In this document: positions 23,540 to 31,548 of the stretch, piece by piece | How the letters are laid out: every line of letters begins with the position of its first letter | How positions within the stretch are numbered: position 1 is the stretch's first letter | Origin: an uncultured bacterium | GTDB lineage: Bacteria; Verrucomicrobiota; Kiritimatiellia; CAIVKH01 | Reading direction: 5' to 3' | Assembly (NCBI GenBank): GCA_903906425.1 | Contig: CAIVKH010000331.1 | Span: 1 to 35,398 of the forward strand | Length of the DNA stretch: 35,398 nucleotides | Notes under the pieces: model-generated | Seen by the model: only the letters and a program-made list of their open reading frames with translations | Databases searched by the model: none | Told to the model about the DNA's origin: nothing | Translations under genes and position numbers: made by a program

Positions 23540-24549
23540 CGAAAAAAATACTGTCGCATCGCGCTGCTTTCACCGGCGGCGCGGCAAAATTTATTTTCAT
23601 GTGGCTGTTGGTTGCTCCGGCTGTTTTCGCCCAGACAACTCCGCCGCCGATCAAAGAACCGGATCAAAAAAGCGAGCCGGCAAAATCAGAACCCGCGAAG
23701 TCAGAACCCACAAAATCGGAACCGGCCAAAGTCGAGCCAACCAAGATTGCAATGCCGGCCGTTGCGGTTTCGCAGCCAGCCGCAACGTCCGAGGCAATCG
23801 CCCAGCCTAAATCTCAAATCTTAAATCTGAAATCTGAAGGATCGAATCCGCCCGCCGGTTCAACACTCGACGAACTTCAAAAACTGAAAGCCGCTGACAA
23901 ACTCACAGAAGCCCGCGCCAAAGCACTCGAAGCGCTCAAGACCGCCGGCGGCGACGAAAAGAAATCCATTGAAGATTTTCTGAGCGAAATCGCCGCACCA
24001 TTGATTTTCAGCAAACGCCCGCTGCCTGAAAAAACCGAATACTCAGTCGTCACCGGCGACTCGCTTGCGCTGCTCGCGAAAAAATTCGGCACCACCGTTG
24101 ATGTCATCCGCAAAGGCAACAACCTCGCCGGTCAGACCGTCCGCCTCGGTTCGCGGCTGCGAATTTTCAACGGCAAACTTTCGATTGTGGTCAACAAATC
24201 GCAAAACACGCTCACGCTGCTCGTCAACGACCAGTTTTTGAAACGCTATCGCGTCGGAACCGGCCAGTACAGCACCACGCCCACCGGTACGTTCAAGATC
24301 ACCGGAAAAGTCGCGCAACCCACATGGTACCGGCCCGACGGAAAATCCATTCCGTATGGCGACAAGGAAAATCTTCTCGGAACGTACTGGATGTCTATTG
24401 ATGTCCCCGGCTTCGGAATCCACGGCACGTGGGAGCCCGACACCATCGGCAAACAATCCAGCCAGGGCTGCGTCCGCCTTTTGAATTCCGACATCGAAGA
24501 GCTTTTCACCATTGTGCCCGAAGGCACGCCGGTCATCATTCAAGACTGA
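23536..24549 (+). CDS. LysM-containing L,D-transpeptidase
   Basis: A 337-residue exported protein. Residues of about 18-32 form a signal peptide or anchor ending VFAQ. A low-complexity EPAKSEPTK linker (47-70) and a helical segment (111-152) precede a LysM domain (about 167-212, YSVVTGDSLALLAKKFGTT) and a YkuD catalytic domain (215-337) with His296 (GIHGTWE) and Cys312 (SSQGCVRL), the residues that crosslink peptidoglycan between diaminopimelate residues. The ATG overlaps the stop of the pseudokinase. The linker includes a stretch (93-100) encoded by AAATCTCAAATC-type repeats, which also occur near 31510-31545. Confidence 0.93.
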   Translation: MTKKILSHRAAFTGGAAKFIFMWLLVAPAVFAQTTPPPIKEPDQKSEPAKSEPAKSEPTKSEPAKVEPTKIAMPAVAVSQPAATSEAIAQPKSQILNLKSEGSNPPAGSTLDELQKLKAADKLTEARAKALEALKTAGGDEKKSIEDFLSEIAAPLIFSKRPLPEKTEYSVVTGDSLALLAKKFGTTVDVIRKGNNLAGQTVRLGSRLRIFNGKLSIVVNKSQNTLTLLVNDQFLKRYRVGTGQYSTTPTGTFKITGKVAQPTWYRPDGKSIPYGDKENLLGTYWMSIDVPGFGIHGTWEPDTIGKQSSQGCVRLLNSDIEELFTIVPEGTPVIIQD

Positions 24550-24560
24550 GGAATTCGAGC

Positions 24561-25538
24561 ATGCCGCAAGTTTATCTTCCGTTTGAAAAGCCGATTCAGG
24601 AACTCGAACTCCGCCTCAAGGCCATCACCGAGGCCGGCGAAAAACAGAAAGCCGATGTCTCCGGCGAAGTCGAACGCCTCAAATCGCAAATCGCCGAAAC
24701 GCGCATCCAGATTTTCAGCGAGCTGACCCCGTGGCAGCGCGTCCAGGTTGCGCGCCATTCCCAGCGCCCCTTCACGCGCGACTACCTCGCGCTCATGACC
24801 ACGGATTTTGTCGAGCTACACGGCGACCGCATTCATCGCGATGACCGTGCCATCATCGGCGGCTTCGCCACCATCGGTGGCCAGCGCGTCATGATCATCG
24901 GCACGCAAAAAGGACGCGATACCAAGAGCAACATCGAAACCAATTTCGGCTGCGCTTATCCCGAAGGCTACCGCAAGGCGCTTCGCCTGATGAAGCTCGC
25001 CGACAAATTCCAAACCCCCATCCTCACGCTCATCGACACGCCCGGCGCCTATCCCGGCATCGAATCCGAAGAGCGCCACATCGCCGAAGCCATCGCCGTC
25101 AACCTTCGCGAAATGTTCACGTTTTCCGTCCCGATGATCGTCACGATCATCGGCGAAGGCGGCAGCGGCGGCGCGCTCGGCATCGGCATCGGCGACCGCG
25201 TCCTCGTTCTGGAAAACGCGTACTACTCAGTCATCTCGCCCGAAGGCTGCGCCGCCATTTTGTGGAAGAACCGCGCCTTCGCCGACCGCGCTGCCGAGGC
25301 GCTGAAAATTTCCGCGAAGGATCTGATCGAGTTCGGCTTCGCCGATGAAATGATTCCCGAACCGCTCGGCGGCGCTCACAACGACCACAAGCAGAGCGCC
25401 GAGAATGTGAAGGAAGCGATTCTCCGCCATCTCAAGGAAGTTTCGCGTATGACGCCCGAAAAACGCCTCGAAAAGCGCTACGACAAATTCCGCGCCATGG
25501 GCCGCTTCACCGAAATCGAAACCGTCGCCGCGAAATAG
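24561..25538 (+). CDS. accA: Acetyl-CoA carboxylase carboxyltransferase subunit alpha
   Basis: A 325-residue partner of AccD. The N-terminal helical segment (ELELRLKAITEAGEKQ) and core motifs RPFTRDYLALM, LHGDR, GGFATIGGQRVMIIGTQKG and GEGGSGGALGIG are typical. The ATG at 24561 follows GAGGAA by about eight bases and comes 11 bp after the L,D-transpeptidase stop, so it is probably in that operon. It converges with aspS with 6 bp between stops. Confidence 0.96.
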   Translation: MPQVYLPFEKPIQELELRLKAITEAGEKQKADVSGEVERLKSQIAETRIQIFSELTPWQRVQVARHSQRPFTRDYLALMTTDFVELHGDRIHRDDRAIIGGFATIGGQRVMIIGTQKGRDTKSNIETNFGCAYPEGYRKALRLMKLADKFQTPILTLIDTPGAYPGIESEERHIAEAIAVNLREMFTFSVPMIVTIIGEGGSGGALGIGIGDRVLVLENAYYSVISPEGCAAILWKNRAFADRAAEALKISAKDLIEFGFADEMIPEPLGGAHNDHKQSAENVKEAILRHLKEVSRMTPEKRLEKRYDKFRAMGRFTEIETVAAK

Positions 25539-25544
25539 GCGAGG

Positions 25545-27317
25545 CTATTCCGCCTTCGGCAAATCGAGCTGAATGAAGATTTCGCGGAGCTGCTTCGCGT
25601 CCACTTTTGCCGGCGCGGCCATCATCATGTCTTGAGCTTTCTGCGTCTTCGGAAATGCGATGACATCGCGAATGCTGTCTTCACCAACCATCAACATCAC
25701 GAGACGGTCAACGCCAAGCGCGATGCCGCCGTGCGGCGGTGTGCCGAAGCCGAGCGCGCGAATCAAGTGGCCGAAGCGATCCTCGATTTCGGCTTCGCCG
25801 ATTCCGAGCAGCTTGAACATCTTCGCTTGCAAATCAGGATCGTGAATTCGAATGCTGCCGCCGCCGAGTTCGGTGCCGTTCAAAACGATGTCGTACGCCT
25901 GCGCGCGGACTTTCGCCGGATCGGTATCGAGCAGCGGAACGTCGTCGAGATTTGGCGATGTGAACGGGTGATGCATCGAGGCGAGCGAGCCGTCCGCGCC
26001 TTTTTCGAAGAGCGGAAAATCGGTGACCCACGTCAGCTTGAAAACATTTTGCGGAATGCATTTCGCTTCGGCAGCTGCGGCCAAGCGGATGCGGCCGAGC
26101 GCGACATTCGCGGTGTCGCGTTTATCGGCGGCAAACAAAATCAAATCGCCTGTTTCAATTTTCAGCCGTTCGGACAGCGCGGCTTTTTCGGCATCGCTGA
26201 AGAATTTTACGATCGGCGATTTCCACTGGTCGGGCTGGACGCGGATGAACGCGAGGCCGCCGAGTCCGGCTTCTTTCGCGGTCGCGGTCCAGTCATCGAT
26301 GATTCCTGCGGAAACGTTCGCGAGGCCTTTGGCGTTGATCGCTTTCACGACGCCGCCTTGTTCGATCACGCGTGAAAAGACGCGGAATTGTGTCTTCGCG
26401 AAAACATCGCTGAGTTCCGTCAGTTCAAATCCGAAGCGCAGATCGGGTTTATCAATGCCGTATTTGTTCATCGCGATTTCGTACGGCATCCGCGCGATAG
26501 GCAGCGTGATTTCGCCGTGGCCGGCGACTTTGAAAATTTCGGCGATCATTCCGTCAATGATCCGGAAAATATCTTCCTGCGTGATGAACGACATCTCGAT
26601 GTCAATCTGCGTAAATTCCGGCTGGCGGTCGGCTCGCAAGTCTTCGTCGCGGAAGCAGCGTGCGATTTGGAGATAGCGGTCCATGCCGGACATCATTAGC
26701 AGTTGCTTGTACTGCTGCGGCGCCTGCGGCAGCGCGTAAAACGTCCCCGGGTTCACGCGGCTCGGCACGAGGTAATCGCGCGCGCCTTCGGGCGTGGATT
26801 TCGTGAGGATCGGCGTTTCGATTTCGGTGAAATTCTCCTGATCGCAATATTTCCGCACGGCGTGAAGAATGTTATGCCGCATGACGAGATTGCGCTGCAT
26901 TTTCGGGCGGCGCAAATCGAGATAGCGGTACGTCAGCCGCAAATCTTCCGCGACCTTGTCGGCCTTTTCGTCGTCGAGCGGGAACGGTGGCGTCTTCGCC
27001 TTGTTCAGAATTTTGATCTTGTTACAGCGGACTTCGATTTCGCCTGTCGGCAATTTCGAATTCACCATGTCGGCGGGCCGGTTTTCGACAACGCCCTCGG
27101 TCATGATCACGAATTCGCCGCGCGCGGATTCCGCCGTCGTTTTCGCTTCGAGCGAATCGTGCGGGTCAAAAATGACCTGCGTGAGACCGTAGCGGTCGCG
27201 CAGATCAATGAAGATAATTCCGCCGTGATCGCGGACCGTGTCCGCCCATCCGCACAGCGTGACGCGCTGGCCGACCTGACTTTTTCGCAACTCACCGCAA
27301 GTATGACTTCGCAACAT
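25545..27317 (-). CDS. aspS: Aspartyl-tRNA synthetase, bacterial type
   Basis: A 590-residue class II synthetase that charges tRNA-Asp. It has the N-terminal OB-fold anticodon domain (about 1-105), the catalytic core with motif 2 (ARCFRDEDLRADRQPEFTQ), the bacterial GAD insertion domain (about 290-420) and motif 3 (GIALGVDRLVML). The ATG at 27317 directly follows GAGGAA at a normal distance; an ATG seven codons earlier would leave the ribosome site inside the gene. A putative promoter lies at 27434-27462 and palindrome site 9 falls in the 5' leader. Confidence 0.96.
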   Translation of the reverse strand: MLRSHTCGELRKSQVGQRVTLCGWADTVRDHGGIIFIDLRDRYGLTQVIFDPHDSLEAKTTAESARGEFVIMTEGVVENRPADMVNSKLPTGEIEVRCNKIKILNKAKTPPFPLDDEKADKVAEDLRLTYRYLDLRRPKMQRNLVMRHNILHAVRKYCDQENFTEIETPILTKSTPEGARDYLVPSRVNPGTFYALPQAPQQYKQLLMMSGMDRYLQIARCFRDEDLRADRQPEFTQIDIEMSFITQEDIFRIIDGMIAEIFKVAGHGEITLPIARMPYEIAMNKYGIDKPDLRFGFELTELSDVFAKTQFRVFSRVIEQGGVVKAINAKGLANVSAGIIDDWTATAKEAGLGGLAFIRVQPDQWKSPIVKFFSDAEKAALSERLKIETGDLILFAADKRDTANVALGRIRLAAAAEAKCIPQNVFKLTWVTDFPLFEKGADGSLASMHHPFTSPNLDDVPLLDTDPAKVRAQAYDIVLNGTELGGGSIRIHDPDLQAKMFKLLGIGEAEIEDRFGHLIRALGFGTPPHGGIALGVDRLVMLMVGEDSIRDVIAFPKTQKAQDMMMAAPAKVDAKQLREIFIQLDLPKAE

Positions 27318-27348
27318 GATTTCCTCTCCGCGCCGCACTTTTCAAAAT

Positions 27349-27395
27349 TTCCAATGATTGGAAAAGTCGCCGCCGCAGATTTCCAATCATTGGAA
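27349..27395. repeat. Paired 15-bp palindrome (site 9), in the aspS leader
   Basis: TTCCAATGATTGGAA (27349-27363) and TTCCAATCATTGGAA (27381-27395), 32 bp apart, with centres G and C. If the promoter at 27434-27462 is used, both copies would be transcribed in the aspS 5' untranslated region. Confidence 0.92.
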
Positions 27396-27433
27396 ATCGC
27401 GGTCGGATTTCGCCGCATGAAAAACGGGCGCGG

Positions 27434-27462
27434 ATACTACGAAGGCGGGCGCGGCGGCGCAA
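27434..27462 (-). promoter_or_regulatory. Putative sigma-70 promoter for aspS
   Basis: On the minus strand TTGCGC (27462-27457) and TAGTAT (27439-27434) are separated by 17 bp. Transcription would begin near 27427, about 110 bp upstream of the aspS ATG. The -35 element matches the one proposed for the hisF leader. Confidence 0.45.
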
Positions 27463-27479
27463 CGATTAAACCGGAGAAA

Positions 27480-28253
27480 TCACGAATGGTCGAAGGTGAT
27501 GTCTTCTTCTTCGTCTTCGAGTTCTTCGTCTTCCTCGTCGCCGATGATGGCTTCGTGATGCTTGGGCAGGAAGGGCGTGATGAAGGCGTAGAAGAAGACG
27601 TAGGCGACCATGCCGAACGCAGCGGCCAGCGCGGCTTCCTGGCGCAGGAATAGCAGCGCGACCATGACACTGCCGACGACGAAGAGAACCGGCGTCTTGC
27701 TGGGCTTGCCGTAGCGGACGTTGGAGATCTGGAGGCAGAGCATCACGGCGGACAGGCCCCAGACTAGAACGGCCATCGGGCCGTGGGTGAGCGAGATGTT
27801 CGGATCGTCAATGAGGTCGGATTGCACGATGAAGGTGATCATGGCGACCCACGTTGCGTTGGCGGTGATCGGCAGGCCGGTGAAGCCTTTGTTGCCGCGG
27901 TTCGGATCGGCGACGCGGAAGCGCGAGAGGCGCAGCGCGCCAGCCAGCACGGTCCAGCCGACGAGTAGAAGTCCCCAGGTGCCGAAATGTTTTGCGACGG
28001 ATTCGTGGATGAGCATGGCCGGGGCGAGGCCGTAGGCGGTGATGTCAACGAAGGTGTCGAGTTCGGCGCCGAATTTTGTTTCGCCGCCGAGCCAGCGGGC
28101 GAGGTTGCCGTCGAGGCCGTCGAGGATGAGGCAGAGCATGATGAGCTTGGAGGCCATGGCATATTCGCCGTGCGCGCTGTGGACGATGCTGAAAAAGGCG
28201 GCCAGCATCGCGCCGGTCGTCACCAGATTTGGCAGAATTTTACGCCATGTCAT
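27480..28253 (-). CDS. pssA: CDP-diacylglycerol-serine O-phosphatidyltransferase
   Basis: A 257-residue membrane enzyme making phosphatidylserine from CDP-diacylglycerol and serine. The CDP-alcohol phosphatidyltransferase signature is complete: DG-x2-AR-x8-G-x3-D-x3-D, seen as LDGLDGNLARW followed by GAELDTFVD near residues 44-70. About seven hydrophobic segments follow. The C-terminus is a strongly acidic tail (EEDEELEDEEED). The ATG overlaps the psd stop (ATGA, 28250-28253), so synthesis and decarboxylation of phosphatidylserine are translationally coupled. Confidence 0.95.
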   Translation of the reverse strand: MTWRKILPNLVTTGAMLAAFFSIVHSAHGEYAMASKLIMLCLILDGLDGNLARWLGGETKFGAELDTFVDITAYGLAPAMLIHESVAKHFGTWGLLLVGWTVLAGALRLSRFRVADPNRGNKGFTGLPITANATWVAMITFIVQSDLIDDPNISLTHGPMAVLVWGLSAVMLCLQISNVRYGKPSKTPVLFVVGSVMVALLFLRQEAALAAAFGMVAYVFFYAFITPFLPKHHEAIIGDEEDEELEDEEEDITFDHS

Positions 28254-28924
28254 GCGCGGCCATCCTTCCGGACAACGCGTGCCAGCGGCGTAATGCCTGC
28301 GAACACGCGGTCGCCTTTTTTGACAAGCACTTCAACATCGTTCACCGGAAAATATACATCCAATCGTGACCCGAATTTCATCATGCCAAATCGCTCAGCC
28401 TTTGCAATCTTTTGTCCTTCATCCAGCCAGTACACGACGCGCCGCACGAGCGGGCCGACGATCTGCCGCAGGAGGCAGCGCGTTTGTTCGCCTTCGATGA
28501 GGATTGAGCTGTGTTCGTTCACTTCGCTGGCGGCCTGCTGGATTGTGAGCACATGGCGGCCCGGAGTGTAGTCGAGTTTCACGACGGTTCCTGCCAGCGG
28601 CGAGCGGTTCACGTGGACGTCGAACGGTGTCAGGAAAGTGCAGATGCGGACGCAGTCGCATTTCAGGAATTTATTTTCCGCCAGCGTTTCGACGTTGCGG
28701 CACCAGCCATCGGCGCCACAGAGCAAGATGTCGTCGCCGACGGTGACGGGCCGCTCGGGATCGCGAAAAAAATAAATCATGAAGGCGGTGACGACCACGC
28801 CGAGCGCCAGCGTGGTGGCGCCGGATGCGCGATGATGCGCGGCGAAAAGCGCAGCACCGGCGGCGAGAAGAATCACGCCGACCAAAATATGCGACCAAGC
28901 TCCACGGGCCAGTTTCACGTGCAA
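28250..28924 (-). CDS. psd: Phosphatidylserine decarboxylase, short form
   Basis: A 224-residue enzyme that converts phosphatidylserine to phosphatidylethanolamine. Two N-terminal hydrophobic segments (about 12-30 and 36-52) anchor it. PFDVHVNRSP (100-109) and the self-cleavage site FGS (184-186, Ser186 becoming the pyruvoyl group) in FGSRLDVY identify the short, archaetidylserine-type Psd. The start is either TTG (28924, used here) or GTG (28918); there is no ATG. A promoter at 28946-28973 leaves a leader of only about 15 bases. It is the first gene of the psd-pssA operon. Confidence 0.93.
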   Translation of the reverse strand: MHVKLARGAWSHILVGVILLAAGAALFAAHHRASGATTLALGVVVTAFMIYFFRDPERPVTVGDDILLCGADGWCRNVETLAENKFLKCDCVRICTFLTPFDVHVNRSPLAGTVVKLDYTPGRHVLTIQQAASEVNEHSSILIEGEQTRCLLRQIVGPLVRRVVYWLDEGQKIAKAERFGMMKFGSRLDVYFPVNDVEVLVKKGDRVFAGITPLARVVRKDGRA

Positions 28925-28945
28925 TGTTTCCTAAAAAAGGCGCGC

Positions 28946-28973
28946 ACTATAGCGTCGGCCGCCGGCATTGCAA
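28946..28973 (-). promoter_or_regulatory. Putative sigma-70 promoter for psd-pssA
   Basis: On the minus strand TTGCAA (28973-28968) and TATAGT (28951-28946) are separated by 16 bp. Predicted transcription start is near 28939, about 15 bases before the psd start codon. It lies in the 65-bp gap after the regulator gene. Confidence 0.55.
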
Positions 28974-28989
28974 CGCGCATTCCGCGGCG

Positions 28990-29967
28990 TCATGCCTGGC
29001 GTGCCCGCAACTGCTCCTCGACGACGCGGAGGTTGTGTTCGACGATTTTGCTTTCCGGCGAGTGAAGCAGAAGTTCCATCCAGCAATGGCGGGCTTCGAC
29101 GAAGTCACCGGCGTTGTAGGCGGCGAAGGCGCGGTTCTGCAGGTCACGCAACTTTTGCCTCAACGGGCTGTCCGACGGCTCCGACGGGGTGACGGATTGT
29201 TTCAATTCGTAGAACGGCGACGCGAGCCGGGCGGCCCTCTTTTGCCGCGCGGCGCGAGCCTCCGGGCTTTCATCAATGCGCTGCGCGACGACGAGCAAAA
29301 TTTCCTGCGTCCGTTTCTGGATGGCGTCGGGAATGTCGGGGCAGGCGTCAATGATTGAAATCCGCGCGTCCTGCCAGGAAATAATTTCGCAGACGGCTTC
29401 GAAACCCCGTTGTCCTCCGCGCCGGCCGTCGATGATATTTCCGTCGCGGAAATACAGCGTGCCGAGGCTGCCGCCGGCATCGCCACGCAGGATGATGGTG
29501 CAGGTCTTGCCTTCGATGTCGAGCAGTTGCACGAACGAGCTGATCGAGATGCCGCGGAGGAATCCGGATTCGCGTTGTGACTCGACGACGGTCAGAATTT
29601 TATCGGCCAGCTCCGCAGTGGCGACCGGCTTGACGATGTAGTCAAGGATGTCGTCCAGGCCCAGCGGCAACTGGACCAGTGGCGCGGTCAGCGAGGTCAT
29701 GACCATGCGCGGAACGTGCGGATGATCCTCGGCGAGCCGCTGCAACAGCTCGGAGCCGTCGAGCCGCGGCATGATCAGGTCCGTGACGATCAGCGCGACC
29801 GGCTCGCGCGCCATCACGTCGAGCGCTTCCAATCCGTCGCCCGCGGTGAGCACGGAAAAACGGTCGGCATATTGCGAAAACGAACCGCGCAGAAGGTTCA
29901 GACATACGGAATCATCGTCAACAATCAGAACATTTGCCTTCAAATTGACTCCCCGTGTGGCCTCCAT
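28990..29967 (-). CDS. Response regulator with receiver and DUF4388 domains
   Basis: About 325 residues. The receiver domain begins at once (ANVLIVDDD) and has the phosphoacceptor aspartate in LIVTDLIMP and the lysine in YIVKPV. A DUF4388 (PATAN-like) domain follows, recognisable from GFLRGISISSFVQLLDIEG and LYFRDGNIIDGRRGG. The C-terminal 65 residues are helical (LRDLQNRAFAAYNAGDFVEA), like a TPR fragment. No DNA-binding domain is present, so output is probably by protein contact. ATG 29967 is given, but TTG 29943 has a much better ribosome site (GGGGAG six bases away) and yields a standard receiver N-terminus. No kinase is adjacent. Confidence 0.88.
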   Translation of the reverse strand: MEATRGVNLKANVLIVDDDSVCLNLLRGSFSQYADRFSVLTAGDGLEALDVMAREPVALIVTDLIMPRLDGSELLQRLAEDHPHVPRMVMTSLTAPLVQLPLGLDDILDYIVKPVATAELADKILTVVESQRESGFLRGISISSFVQLLDIEGKTCTIILRGDAGGSLGTLYFRDGNIIDGRRGGQRGFEAVCEIISWQDARISIIDACPDIPDAIQKRTQEILLVVAQRIDESPEARAARQKRAARLASPFYELKQSVTPSEPSDSPLRQKLRDLQNRAFAAYNAGDFVEARHCWMELLLHSPESKIVEHNLRVVEEQLRARQA

Positions 29968-30379
29968 AGCCAGCAAACGAACGTAGGAAACTAGCCCTGA
30001 GCACAAATGAATACAATGCGAGATTTTGCCGCAGCCAGCCCCTTCGCCTCGCGTTTCAGGCGGTTTGCAACGCGCCGCAGCACCTCTTTTTCCAATCATT
30101 GGAAATTATCACGGCGTTGTTTTCCAATGATTGGAAGTTTTCGATGGTGCACCGTCCTGGCGTCCGGCCGCACCCGCTATTCTGGCGCGAATAATCTGTT
30201 CGCGGCTTCGTTGCTCGCGAGGCGCATTGCCTTGGGGAACTTCGGAACTCGCCGGTCAACGACGGAAACAGCGCTCATGAAATTCTCACAATTCTCGATT
30301 GTCCCGAGGCCGCACGATCGCTACTTTCGGGCGCATTCATAGCCGCCGCATGGTGCGGCGATCTGTGAGGAGGTTGACC
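29968..30379. other. Divergent intergenic region
   Basis: A 412-bp gap without a credible gene. It contains palindrome site 10 (30090-30136) and a TATTCT element at 30178-30183 preceded by CCGC, the same octamer-like context as the hisF-leader -10, but without a good -35. It should hold promoters for the regulator (minus) and the outer-membrane protein (plus). Confidence 0.5.
30090..30136. repeat. Paired 15-bp palindrome (site 10)
   Basis: TTCCAATCATTGGAA (30090-30104) and TTCCAATGATTGGAA (30122-30136), 32 bp apart, with centres C and G. Confidence 0.93.
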
Positions 30380-31258
30380 GTGAAAAAAGTCTGTTTGATC
30401 GCTGCGTCTGCATTCAGTTTGTTCATTTCACCGGTGATGGCAACGGAGGGCGGGGGCGGCGCCTATCCAAACGGGTCCGAAGATTTCATGACGGGCGCGG
30501 TGCCACCGCCGGGTGACTACGTGCTCACGTACGGGCTTTATTACAAAGCCGACAAATTGATGGACGGCAACGGAAATAAAATGCCGATTGATTTCGACCT
30601 CGACGTTGCCGGCGCGATCTTCCGCTATATCCACGTGACGAAAGTCGAGGTGGCCGGCGGCCTGTGGGCGCAGCACCTGATCGTGCCGGTCCTCAATGTT
30701 GATGTGACGACGCCTGCCGATTCAGACAGCAAATTCGGCTTGAGCGATATCATCGTCGATCCGTTTCTCATTTCGTGGCACAAGCCTCCGTTCCACTGGG
30801 TCGTCGGAATGGACACATTTATTCCCGTCGGCTCCTACGACAAGAATGACGTGGCGAACATCGGCCGCGATTGCTGGACCTTCGAACCCGTGGCCGGCGT
30901 AACCTATATGGACGAGCACGGAATTGATCTGTCCTTGAAGGTCATGTACGACTTCAACACCGAAAACAACGACACCGGCTATCACTCCGGCGAAGAGTTT
31001 CACTGCGACGCCGCCGCCGGCCTTGCGTTCGGCGACTGGAAAGCCGGCATCAACGGATTCGTTTACAAACAGACCACCCCCGACAGCGCGCCTGCCGATG
31101 CCATGCAACTTGGCGAAGGCCGGCAATTCGGCCTCGGCCCCGCCGTGAGCTACCAGCTCAAGAGCGTGAGCATCGTCGCAAAATATCAGCGCGAATTCGC
31201 GACCGAAGCCCGCCCCGAAGGCGACCGCTTCTGGCTCAAACTCATCGTTCCGTTCTGA
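30380..31258 (+). CDS. SphA / phenol-degradation MetA-type outer-membrane protein
   Basis: A 292-residue exported protein. GTG at 30380 follows AGGAGG (30368-30373) by six bases. The signal peptide ends VMA near residue 21. The mature protein alternates amphipathic strands (VLTYGLYYKADKL, VEVAGGLWAQHLIVPVL, FGLSDIIVDPFLISWH, WVVGMDTFIPVGSY) and ends in a C-terminal strand with terminal Phe (WLKLIVPF), typical of outer-membrane beta-barrels. The pattern fits the Phenol_MetA_deg / SphA family (PF13557), thought to be channels for hydrophobic or lipid-like compounds. Substrate unknown; the gene stands alone. Confidence 0.8.
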   Translation: MKKVCLIAASAFSLFISPVMATEGGGGAYPNGSEDFMTGAVPPPGDYVLTYGLYYKADKLMDGNGNKMPIDFDLDVAGAIFRYIHVTKVEVAGGLWAQHLIVPVLNVDVTTPADSDSKFGLSDIIVDPFLISWHKPPFHWVVGMDTFIPVGSYDKNDVANIGRDCWTFEPVAGVTYMDEHGIDLSLKVMYDFNTENNDTGYHSGEEFHCDAAAGLAFGDWKAGINGFVYKQTTPDSAPADAMQLGEGRQFGLGPAVSYQLKSVSIVAKYQREFATEARPEGDRFWLKLIVPF

Positions 31259-31304
31259 ACAAAAACGAAGCGCGGATTCAAAACGCCACGGTCGGCAGCG
31301 GAGT

Positions 31305-31351
31305 TTCCAATGATTGGAAATTCCGTTGCCGCACTTTTCCAATCATTGGAA
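31305..31351. repeat. Paired 15-bp palindrome (site 11), upstream of the his/trp leader promoter
   Basis: TTCCAATGATTGGAA (31305-31319) and TTCCAATCATTGGAA (31337-31351), both perfect, 32 bp apart, with centres G and C. The right copy ends 16 bp before the proposed -35 of the attenuator promoter. Confidence 0.93.
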
Positions 31352-31367
31352 CTTTCCAAAATATCGC

Positions 31368-31395
31368 TTGCGCGCGCAACACCCGCCGCTATTCT
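31368..31395 (+). promoter_or_regulatory. Putative sigma-70 promoter of the his/trp leader
   Basis: TTGCGC (31368-31373) and TATTCT (31390-31395) with a 16-bp spacer. The start of transcription would be near 31402, only a base or two before the leader ATG, implying a leaderless leader peptide. Confidence 0.5.
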
Positions 31396-31403
31396 CAGCG
31401 CCC

Positions 31404-31445
31404 ATGTTGAATCGCTGGTGGCATCACGTTTCGGAAGGGGTTTGA
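31404..31445 (+). CDS. Leader peptide with Trp-Trp-His-His codons
   Basis: A 13-codon [16 protein letters not shown] followed by TGA. The TGG TGG CAT CAC run (31416-31427) places two Trp and two His codons at the position expected for control codons in ribosome-mediated attenuation. No Shine-Dalgarno sequence precedes the ATG; with the proposed promoter the mRNA would start at or just before it. The stop codon (31443-31445) is immediately followed by GCAAAAC, the left core of the antiterminator. Downstream genes in the same direction are hisF, hisI and trpE, which fits control by both amino acids. Translation of this ORF is inferred, not shown. Confidence 0.75.
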   Translation: MLNRWWHHVSEGV

Positions 31446-31510
31446 GCAAAACCTTCGTGCGACGTTTTGCCGTTCAAGCCCCGGTTTTGTGACCGGGGTT
31501 TTTTGTTTTT
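31434..31510 (+). terminator. Attenuator: pause, antiterminator and terminator hairpins
   Basis: Three overlapping structures are visible. A pause hairpin pairs GAAGG (31434-31438) with CCTTC (31452-31456). An antiterminator pairs GCAAAAC (31446-31452) with GTTTTGC (31464-31470), extended by TTG/CAA and GGGG (31437-31440)/CCCC (31479-31482). The intrinsic terminator pairs CCCCGGT (31479-31485) with ACCGGGG (31492-31498), followed by TTTTTTGTTTTT. The antiterminator uses the 5' half of the terminator stem, so only one of the two can form. A ribosome stalled on the Trp/His codons would free the antiterminator; one ending at the TGA would cover GCAAAAC and let the terminator form. Confidence 0.82.
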
Positions 31511-31548
31511 CGGATTTAGGATTTATTTGTGATTTGAGATTTAATGCC

